64,000 nt of DNA from a virus: IMG/VR virus record IMGVR_UViG_3300010157_000061, positions 1 to 64,000 of that record. One strand, given 5' to 3'. Position numbers and translations under genes: made by a program. Shown here piece after piece: positions 58,493 to 64,000 of the stretch. The stretch's first letter is position 1. Every line of letters starts with the position of its first letter. Below the pieces are notes generated by a model. That model was not told the origin of the DNA. It saw only the letters and a program-made list of their open reading frames with translations, and did not search any database.

Positions 58493-58975
58493 ATGAAATA
58501 TACCTGTCCAAAAAACTTTCATAACTTCCTACCAAGCTTTCCAAGATTATACTGGAAGAAGAATGTATACCGATGGGAGGTAGTCTTTAATGAAAACTGT
58601 GCCTACGATTTAAAAAGTAATGACCAATTAGATTGGAATAAACTAGTCGGAGTATCTCAACATTTTAATCCTAGACTCAATAGTCTAAGATTTGTTTGGA
58701 GGTATAATCTAGACACTAAGCTAATAGAGATAGGCGTGTATTCTGAGAAGAATTATGTGTTTGAATACAAACTATTAACCACGGTAAAACCCACGGAGAA
58801 ACTCAATCTAACAATGTATTTTCAAGGTTCTACAGCACTTCTAATAGCTAATACTCAAGTCCAAGTAGTACCCTATGTCTTAGACAAGAGTATGACTATA
58901 AGATGTAATCCATACTTTGGAGGCAACCGTACAGCACCACATTGTATGACTCTAAGTCTTAAAAAAAGTAGTTAA
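58493..58975 (+). CDS. Hypothetical beta-sandwich-like protein
   Basis: 160 residues with alternating strands throughout: YRWEVVFNENCAYDLK, SLRFVWRYNLDTKLIEIGVY, EKLNLTMYFQGSTALLIANT. The end NPYFGGNRTAPHCMTLSLKK is distinctive. The pattern resembles a jelly-roll/concanavalin-like lectin fold and would suit a surface-binding protein placed beside the tail fibre. No family name can be given with confidence. Confidence 0.5.
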   Translation: MKYTCPKNFHNFLPSFPRLYWKKNVYRWEVVFNENCAYDLKSNDQLDWNKLVGVSQHFNPRLNSLRFVWRYNLDTKLIEIGVYSEKNYVFEYKLLTTVKPTEKLNLTMYFQGSTALLIANTQVQVVPYVLDKSMTIRCNPYFGGNRTAPHCMTLSLKKSS

Positions 58976-59003
58976 TCAAGGTAGGTTTAGTAGATTTACA
59001 GCC

Positions 59004-59012
59004 TATTTATAT
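59004..59012 (+). promoter_or_regulatory. TATTTATAT late-promoter-like motif
   Basis: It lies 17 bases before the ATG at 59030. Confidence 0.4.
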
Positions 59013-59029
59013 ATATAAAACTATACAGC

Positions 59030-59269
59030 ATGATTATATTTAGTATATTATCGGGAGTAATGATTGCTACCCTATTAATGGTCAATATGTATATCGTAAA
59101 AAATTCGGCAGAGATTAATAACAATCAGCCCTTACCCGAAGACGACCAAGTCTTAAGTGAAGATTACGTTAAAGAAGAAGTAACGATACAAGAACCTGTA
59201 GTCATACCTACCACCCCACCTTCAATACCGGTGCAACCAAAAAAGAAAAAATCAAGTAAAAAACAATAA
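59030..59269 (+). CDS. Small membrane protein with Pro/Lys tail
   Basis: 79 residues. Residues 2-24 (IIFSILSGVMIATLLMVNMY) form one membrane helix. The rest is acidic, then Pro-rich (TTPPSIPVQP), and ends in a Lys/Ser cluster (KKKKSSKKQ). The layout resembles inner-membrane spanin or holin-accessory proteins. It is five bases before the next small gene. The role is unknown. Confidence 0.5.
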   Translation: MIIFSILSGVMIATLLMVNMYIVKNSAEINNNQPLPEDDQVLSEDYVKEEVTIQEPVVIPTTPPSIPVQPKKKKSSKKQ

Positions 59270-59274
59270 ATTTT

Positions 59275-59520
59275 ATGACAGAAGTTAAAACAGTTACTCA
59301 AGAAGAGTTACAGGAATTAAAAGGCCTAAGAAATAAATCAGATGAATTTATAATTCACTTAGGAGAGATACATTATCAAAAGACTATCTTGGATGCTCAA
59401 GAGAATCAACTCAAAGAAGGTATCATTGCTCTAAAGTTAGAAGAGAAATCAGTTACAGATAAATTAGTTGCAAAATACGGAAATGTTTCTATCGATATAG
59501 AAACCGGCACTATCAATTAG
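59275..59520 (+). CDS. Small coiled-coil protein before sheath gene
   Basis: 81 residues. A continuous helix (ELQELKGLRNKSDEFIIHLG, LDAQENQLKEGIIALKLEEK) is followed by a short strand pair (YGNVSIDIETGTIN). I recall such proteins in many T4-like phages near tail genes, unnamed. It may assist tail assembly; the evidence is position only. Confidence 0.6.
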   Translation: MTEVKTVTQEELQELKGLRNKSDEFIIHLGEIHYQKTILDAQENQLKEGIIALKLEEKSVTDKLVAKYGNVSIDIETGTIN

Positions 59521-59555
59521 TGTGAAATAAAAAATGGTTTTGCCTTTTAAGTATC

Positions 59556-59564
59556 TATTTATTA
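59556..59564 (+). promoter_or_regulatory. TATTTATTA late-promoter-like motif
   Basis: It lies 20 bases before the tail sheath start, a gene that needs very high late expression. Confidence 0.5.
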
Positions 59565-59584
59565 TTAGAAACTAATTTATAAAC

Positions 59585-61771
59585 ATGGCAGAAACTTTAA
59601 TATCTCCGGGTGTATTCTTACAAGAGAATGACCAATCACAAATCCAACAAGGACCTATCACAGTAGGTGCAGCTATCATCGGACCAACCGTCTATGGACC
59701 TGTAAACATTCCAACTGTCGCAAGATCATACTCTGACTTCAAAGCGAAGTTCGGAGCGTCTTTCGTTAGTGGAGGGACTAGCTTTGAGTACCTAACCTCA
59801 ATCGCAGCTTTGAACTACTTCAACCAAGGTGGTGAAACATTGTTAGTAACAAGAGTAGTATCAGGTACGTATAGTTCCGCTACAGCTTCTGTTGGTAATA
59901 ATATCGCATCAGTAACCGGTCTAACAGCTAATGCTTCTATCGAGACTAGTACCTGGACTGCAGCTAATACAGCATCAGGTGTAGCACTTACAATCGTAAC
60001 TCCGGATAACAACTACCGTTATGTAGCAGGAGCTGCATTTGGAGCAGGTAACAATGTAAATGTTTATTATCCGACTCTAGACTACGGGTATTTTAGCCCT
60101 AACTCAGGTAACGGATACACAAAAGACCAGTGGACAGGATCTTTAATTACATTTGTTGCTGCCCAACCGGAATTAGCTGGTTTATTTACTATATCAAGTT
60201 CAGGTACTAAATTAATTATAAGTGCTTCTTCAGCTGGTACAGCTTTAAACGGAACTAAGTTCTATACAGGCTTATATATAGGATCACCTACAGGCTCTAC
60301 AGTAGCTTCAGGAACTTTAGCAGGCGGTACTGCTCCAACCTTATCTACAGCATTTACTATTGAGACACTATCTCAAGGTATTATAATGAATAATGATTAC
60401 GCAGCTACTACACCAACTAGTTCATTACAGTCAGGTTCAGCTAATAACGTTAGATATGAGGTAAGTTTTTGCGATACTGGATCTGGTTTATTTACTTTAA
60501 TAGTAAGAAGAGGAGATGATTACCAACAACAAAAGAACGTATTAGAGACTTGGAATAATCTATCTCTAGATCCAAATCAAGCTAACTATATCAGCTATGT
60601 AATCGGTGATCAAACAGTAAATTATGCTCAAGATGAAACTGGCGCTTATTATCTACAGTACAGTGGATCTTATCCAAATCAGAGTAGATACATTAGAGTT
60701 AAATCAGTAGCATATCCAACACCAAATTACTTAGACAATCAAGGACGAGCACAGACACAATACCTAAGCTATATGCCGGTAGTAGGATCTGGTTCAGCAA
60801 ACGGATCATTCGGTGGAGCGGTAGGTAATACTATTCAATCAGCTGCAATGAATCTATTCGAAAATATTCCAGCAGCAAATAGTGTAGCAACATCACCAAC
60901 AACAAATATTCAAGGTGTATTCCAAAGTGATTACGCAGTAGCGATCGGATTACTAGGTAATAAAGATCAATACGATTTTAAAACCATTTCTGCACCTGGC
61001 TTAACAGCACAGAATGCAAGTTCAAAAGTAAGTGATTTATTGAGCCTATCACAGACCAGAGGTACAAGTATCTCAGTGGTAGATATGACTTCATATGCAC
61101 AGAATATAACAACCGCTACTCAACAAGCTGGTACTTTAGATTCAAGCTACGGTGCAACATATTGGCCTTGGGTTCAATTAAGATCTCAAGAAACAGGTAA
61201 ATTATTCTTTTGTCCTGCATCTACAATCGTACCTGCAGTATACGAATACAGTGATAAGATATCTGCAGAATGGTTCGCTCCAGCAGGTCTAACTAGAGGT
61301 GGTTTAACAACAGTTATTCAACCAGAAAGAAGATTGACAGTAGGTCAACGTGATATCCTATATGCAGCGAGTGTGAATCCAATCGCAATTTTCCCAGGTC
61401 AAGGTACAGTAATCTACGGTCAAAAGACACTACAAGCTAAACCAACCGCTCTAGACAGAGTAGGTGTAAGAAAACTATTAATCGCTTTAAAACGTTACAT
61501 TGGAAATATTGCAGAAGGATTAGTATTCGAACAAAATACACAATCAACACGTAATAACTTCTTAAACCAAGTTAACCCGTACTTACAATATGTACAGCAA
61601 AAACAAGGTTTATATGCTTTCAAAGTAGTAATGGATGATTCAAATAACACACCGGATGTAATTGATAGAAACCAATTAGTAGGTGCGATTTACTTACAAC
61701 CAACTAGAACTGCCGAATTTATTATGATCGACTTCAACGTTCAACCAACCGGTACAACATTTGGAGTATAA
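59585..61771 (+). CDS. 18: Tail sheath protein gp18
   Basis: 728 residues (T4 gp18: 659). N-terminal sheath signature SPGVFLQENDQSQIQQGPIT with GAAIIGPTVYGPVNIPTVA, then YSDFKAKFG. The C-terminal contractile core has ISAEWFAPAGLTRGGLTTVI, VNPIAIFPGQGTVIYGQKTL and VRKLLIALKRYIGNIAEGLV. It forms the outer tube that contracts to drive the tail tube into the host. The middle (residues about 90-330) is a Ser/Thr/Gly-rich surface insert. Confidence 0.95.
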   Translation: MAETLISPGVFLQENDQSQIQQGPITVGAAIIGPTVYGPVNIPTVARSYSDFKAKFGASFVSGGTSFEYLTSIAALNYFNQGGETLLVTRVVSGTYSSATASVGNNIASVTGLTANASIETSTWTAANTASGVALTIVTPDNNYRYVAGAAFGAGNNVNVYYPTLDYGYFSPNSGNGYTKDQWTGSLITFVAAQPELAGLFTISSSGTKLIISASSAGTALNGTKFYTGLYIGSPTGSTVASGTLAGGTAPTLSTAFTIETLSQGIIMNNDYAATTPTSSLQSGSANNVRYEVSFCDTGSGLFTLIVRRGDDYQQQKNVLETWNNLSLDPNQANYISYVIGDQTVNYAQDETGAYYLQYSGSYPNQSRYIRVKSVAYPTPNYLDNQGRAQTQYLSYMPVVGSGSANGSFGGAVGNTIQSAAMNLFENIPAANSVATSPTTNIQGVFQSDYAVAIGLLGNKDQYDFKTISAPGLTAQNASSKVSDLLSLSQTRGTSISVVDMTSYAQNITTATQQAGTLDSSYGATYWPWVQLRSQETGKLFFCPASTIVPAVYEYSDKISAEWFAPAGLTRGGLTTVIQPERRLTVGQRDILYAASVNPIAIFPGQGTVIYGQKTLQAKPTALDRVGVRKLLIALKRYIGNIAEGLVFEQNTQSTRNNFLNQVNPYLQYVQQKQGLYAFKVVMDDSNNTPDVIDRNQLVGAIYLQPTRTAEFIMIDFNVQPTGTTFGV

Positions 61772-61793
61772 TTAAAAATAACTAGACTAAAGA

Positions 61794-62087
61794 ATGCAAA
61801 CTATAAAAGTACGAATACCTTCTAAACTATATGAATCTTTTAAAAAGAAAGGATTCTTAAAAGAAGAAGAGCTTCAAGACGAAGCAGCTAAAGTAAGACA
61901 GGAACCAAAAAGAGGAGGTCATATCGAATACATCATTACTTCAAATGATAAAGGAGAGGTAGAAAAAGAGGTAGCAGATATAAAAAAAAGATTTCCTTCA
62001 GGAGGCTATGGTACAACACTTAAAAAGATGTATCAAAAAGGTTCAACCTGGATAGCAATCGTATCACGTGGTCAATCATCAGATTAA
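61794..62087 (+). CDS. Small basic protein between sheath and tube genes
   Basis: 97 residues, basic. It opens TIKVRIPSKLYESFKKKGFL and continues with a charged helix, the strand HIEYIITSNDKGEVEKEVAD, and GSTWIAIVSRG. No family known to me. T4 has no gene between 18 and 19, so this is an insertion or lineage-specific tail protein. The start IPSKLYESF also resembles an amphipathic helix with an LKE step (GFLKEEELQ). Confidence 0.55.
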   Translation: MQTIKVRIPSKLYESFKKKGFLKEEELQDEAAKVRQEPKRGGHIEYIITSNDKGEVEKEVADIKKRFPSGGYGTTLKKMYQKGSTWIAIVSRGQSSD

Positions 62088-62120
62088 TCAAAAATAAGTT
62101 ACAATTTTAGTAAACCAGTA

Positions 62121-62129
62121 TATTTATAT
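62121..62129 (+). promoter_or_regulatory. TATTTATAT late-promoter-like motif
   Basis: It lies 14 bases before the tail tube start. Confidence 0.45.
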
Positions 62130-62143
62130 TAAATAAACAAAAC

Positions 62144-62629
62144 ATGAGCGTTTTAGACCCTAACGAAATATTTTTCACAGCATTTGAACCACAGGTACAA
62201 AACAGGTTCATTATGTATATCGACGGTATACCTTCTTACTTAGTTAAAAAGGCGTCAGCACCAGGCTTTGAAGCAGGTGAGATTATCTTAGATCACATCA
62301 ACGTCTACCGTAAAGTAAAGGGTAAGGTTAGATGGAATGATATCACACTAGCTTTATACAATCCAATCACTCCTTCAGGAGCACAATCGGTAATGGAGTG
62401 GGCTCGTCTAGCACACGAATCTGTAACAGGTAGAGATGGTTATTCTGATTTCTACAAAAAAGACATCACTCTAAACTCTCTAGGACCAGTAGGTGATATC
62501 ATCGGAGAATGGATCATAAAAGGTGCTTACGTTAAGACTGCTACATTTGGTGATTATGATTGGTCTGCAGATGCAGCAATCGAATTAGCTGTAACACTAG
62601 CATGCGATTTTTGCGTTTTGAACTTTTAG
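62144..62629 (+). CDS. 19: Tail tube protein gp19
   Basis: 161 residues (T4 gp19: 163). QVQNRFIMYIDGIPSYLVKK and SAPGFEAGEIILDHINVYRK mark the tube fold, followed by ITLALYNPITPSGAQSVMEW and the closing strands WIIKGAYVKTATFGDYDWSA and VTLACDFCVLNF. It forms the hexameric rings of the inner tube. It is preceded by its own promoter-like motif and followed by a terminator, so it is a single-gene unit suited to high expression. Confidence 0.95.
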   Translation: MSVLDPNEIFFTAFEPQVQNRFIMYIDGIPSYLVKKASAPGFEAGEIILDHINVYRKVKGKVRWNDITLALYNPITPSGAQSVMEWARLAHESVTGRDGYSDFYKKDITLNSLGPVGDIIGEWIIKGAYVKTATFGDYDWSADAAIELAVTLACDFCVLNF

Positions 62630-62663
62630 ACTGTGTTCTAAATTTCTAATAAAAAATAAAATT

Positions 62664-62695
62664 AAAGTCCTCTATGAAAATAGGGGATTTTTTTT
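62664..62695 (+). terminator. Rho-independent terminator after gp19
   Basis: GTCCTCTAT and ATAGGGGAT pair around gaaa with G-U pairs, and eight T follow. Confidence 0.8.
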
Positions 62696-62704
62696 GTTTG
62701 TAGA

Positions 62705-62713
62705 TATTTATAT
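62705..62713 (+). promoter_or_regulatory. TATTTATAT late-promoter-like motif
   Basis: It lies 24 bases before the ATG at 62738. Confidence 0.4.
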
Positions 62714-62737
62714 ATAGATAAAAACATTTACAACGTT

Positions 62738-63508
62738 ATGCAAACACCAACACAATCGGCTTCAAAATTTAGCCTGCCTACTGAAACAGTAGAACTACCG
62801 TCAAAAGGATTATTATATCCAAAAGAATCGCCTCTATCAGAGGGTAAGATTGAGATGAAGTATATGACCGCAAAAGAGGAAGATATACTATCCAATAGTA
62901 ACTACTTAAAAGATGGTACAGTTATTGATAAACTTCTACAAGCTCTAATCGTAACCAAGGTTAACTATGATGAGTTATTGATCGGAGATAAGAATGCTAT
63001 CTTGGTTGCTGCTCGTGTATTAGGATATGGTAAAGACTATACTTTTGAAACCGTTAATTCAAATGGTCAAAAAGAGAAGGTGACCTGTGACCTGTCTAAA
63101 CTAAGAGATAAGCCCTTAGATGAAACACTTGTTAAACAGGGTTTAAATGAGTTTTCTCTTGATCTTCCTACCACCGGTACTACTATTACATTTAAGCTAT
63201 TATCTCATGGAGACGACAAGAAGATCGATGCAGAGATTAAAGGCTTATTAAAGCTATCACCTAAAGGTTCTTTTGATAGAACCACAAGACTCAAACACAT
63301 CATCACATCAGTGAATGGAGATAGAGATCAAAAAGCTATCCGTGAATTTGTCGATAATTACTTGGTTGCAAAAGATTCAAGAGTATTGAGAAGTTATTAC
63401 GAAAAAGTATCTCCAGACGTAGAATTAAAACACTACTCAGACGATGCAGAGGAGGGCATTGATATCCCAATCGGGCTAGATTTTTTTTGGCCAGGGTCAG
63501 ACGAGTAG
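62738..63508 (+). CDS. Tail assembly protein (gp26-like / chaperone G position)
   Basis: 256 residues. ETVELPSKGLLYPKESPLSE and GKIEMKYMTAKEEDILSNSN form an opening common to T4 gp26-like hub proteins and tail assembly chaperones of contractile phages. The core continues with LDETLVKQGLNEFSLDLPTT and TRLKHIITSVNGDRDQKAIR, and the chain ends LDFFWPGSDE. The gene lies between tube and tape-measure-like genes, exactly where G/GT chaperones occur. A T8 run near its end (63481-63488) allows a shift into the next frame. Confidence 0.65.
   Translation: MQTPTQSASKFSLPTETVELPSKGLLYPKESPLSEGKIEMKYMTAKEEDILSNSNYLKDGTVIDKLLQALIVTKVNYDELLIGDKNAILVAARVLGYGKDYTFETVNSNGQKEKVTCDLSKLRDKPLDETLVKQGLNEFSLDLPTTGTTITFKLLSHGDDKKIDAEIKGLLKLSPKGSFDRTTRLKHIITSVNGDRDQKAIREFVDNYLVAKDSRVLRSYYEKVSPDVELKHYSDDAEEGIDIPIGLDFFWPGSDE
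63481..63488 (+). promoter_or_regulatory. T8 run, candidate ribosomal frameshift site
   Basis: Codons read GAT TTT TTT TGG in the upstream frame. The downstream frame opens at 63480 (TAG at 63477-63479) and the upstream frame stops at 63506-63508, so the shift must occur in about 29 bases. The T-run allows +1 or -2 slippage. Confidence 0.55.
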
Positions 63509-63755
63509 GATAGGTCTATTCTCAGAAATACACGAAATTGTGTTTCATGGTCAGGGAGGATATGATTGGGAGACGATCTATAATATGCCGATTTGGTTGA
63601 GGAAGTTCACTTATAACAAAATGAAAGTATATTACGAGAAGAAGAATGCTAGTAATAATACACAACCTCAAGACCCAGCTCAGATATTTAAACCCAATAT
63701 CCAACAACCTCCAGCAGACTATGTAACAAAAACTAAATCGGCGGCTAAGAAATAG
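63489..63755 (+). CDS. Frameshift extension (chaperone T-like part)
   Basis: 88 codons in the frame reached by a +1 (or -2) shift. There is no ATG near the start; the first GTG (63540) falls inside the conserved-looking helix RIGLFSEIHEIVFHGQGGYD. The segment YDWETIYNMPIWLRKFTYNK resembles short proteins that follow gp26-like genes in other phages. The end is Gln/Pro-rich and basic. Translation as a fusion with the upstream protein is favoured over a separate GTG-started 71-residue protein. A terminator hairpin overlaps its stop. Confidence 0.6.
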   Translation, partial: GQGQTSRIGLFSEIHEIVFHGQGGYDWETIYNMPIWLRKFTYNKMKVYYEKKNASNNTQPQDPAQIFKPNIQQPPADYVTKTKSAAKK

Positions 63756-63765
63756 TCGCCTTTTT
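63740..63765 (+). terminator. Rho-independent terminator
   Basis: GGCGGCTA (63740-63747) pairs with TAGTCGCC (63753-63760), one G-U, loop of five, then five T. The stop codon of the upstream frame lies in the stem. Confidence 0.75.
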
Positions 63766-63767
63766 CC

Positions 63768-63776
63768 TATTTATAT
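63768..63776 (+). promoter_or_regulatory. TATTTATAT late-promoter-like motif
   Basis: It lies 19 bases before the ATG at 63796, just after the terminator T-run. Confidence 0.45.
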
Positions 63777-63795
63777 GTACAAAGTATAAAATATA

Positions 63796-64000
63796 ATGGC
63801 AAATACACCGTTTGATCAACAAGGCTTAGAGAATGCAGTCGACCAGAGTAGGGCGTTGGTAGATAATGCTAACGAGTTGCAGAGGATTTACAAGAAAGCT
63901 GGGTCAGCTATACAGGATACTTTTGCACAAGCTACAAAATCTCTATCTAAAGATCTAACCAACCTAGCTAGTCAGTTTGATAAGTTATCTACGAACGATT
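63796..64000 (+). CDS. Start of a tape-measure-like tail protein (partial)
   Basis: 68 codons are visible before the window ends. The chain is helical with polar residues and regular small hydrophobic spacing (DQQGLENAVDQSRALVDNAN, AIQDTFAQATKSLSKDLTNL). It follows sheath, tube and the two-frame chaperone gene, the standard position of the tape measure protein. Too little is visible to confirm its identity. Confidence 0.5.
   Translation, partial: MANTPFDQQGLENAVDQSRALVDNANELQRIYKKAGSAIQDTFAQATKSLSKDLTNLASQFDKLSTND

Overview
The window is a contiguous piece of the genome of a T4-like, contractile-tailed phage (myovirus). Every convincing gene lies on the + strand and gene packing is very tight, with many TAATG or ATGA stop/start overlaps. 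The DNA is AT-rich, starts are preceded by A-rich leaders rather than Shine-Dalgarno sequences, and one secreted protein has an LQAQD-type signal-peptide end. Together these point to a Bacteroidetes (probably flavobacterial, aquatic) host. The host call is an inference from these traits. No tRNA, rRNA, CRISPR array or insertion sequence was seen.

Layout. 1-5080: small accessory genes (SH3-like protein, tiny membrane protein, T5orf172-type GIY-YIG protein, glutaredoxin, HD hydrolase) and a gp55-like late sigma factor. 5084-22653: baseplate and tail-tip genes (OB/beta-rich hub-like proteins, gp25, gp6, a GH19 lysozyme, a 2047-residue gp7-position protein, two paralogous structural proteins). 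22668-24744: an embedded nucleic-acid module (endonuclease I-type resolvase, primase, YqaJ/lambda-type exonuclease). 24759-38325: accessory block with two nucleotidyltransferases, one fused to an NMNAT-like domain, an HExxH domain and a Cys-rich domain, plus a run of small proteins sharing an N-terminal peptide, Zn-ribbon proteins and a spanin-like pair. 38469-53643: packaging and head genes (GIY-YIG endonuclease, terminase large subunit, portal, small core proteins, gp21 protease, gp22 scaffold, gp23 capsid, HNH endonuclease, PhoH, gp13 and gp14). 53657-64000: gp15-like protein, a hexapeptide-repeat tail fibre, sheath gp18, tube gp19, a tail-assembly gene pair joined by a probable frameshift, and the start of a tape-measure-like gene.

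Main points of interest. (1) TerL is encoded by two genes that meet inside an intein: 36 intein residues end the first gene and 109 begin the second. The break lies between splicing blocks A and B, the layout I recall for the AceL-TerL atypical split intein. The reconstituted TerL would be 528 residues. A GIY-YIG homing-type endonuclease gene sits 8 bases upstream. (2) Seven proteins begin with variants of MIKLxxILxE, and three others carry an RMQQLAGI-like N-terminus that also forms the C-terminus of the scaffold gp22. These resemble the T4 capsid-targeting sequence cut by gp21, suggesting a set of packaged and perhaps injected proteins, including a nuclease-like protein and a nucleotidyltransferase. 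(3) A T8 run sits exactly where two tail-assembly reading frames overlap. (4) A 131-base gene fragment is duplicated with mostly synonymous differences. (5) A TATTTATWA motif sits before about twenty genes and may be the late promoter read with the gp55-like sigma factor.
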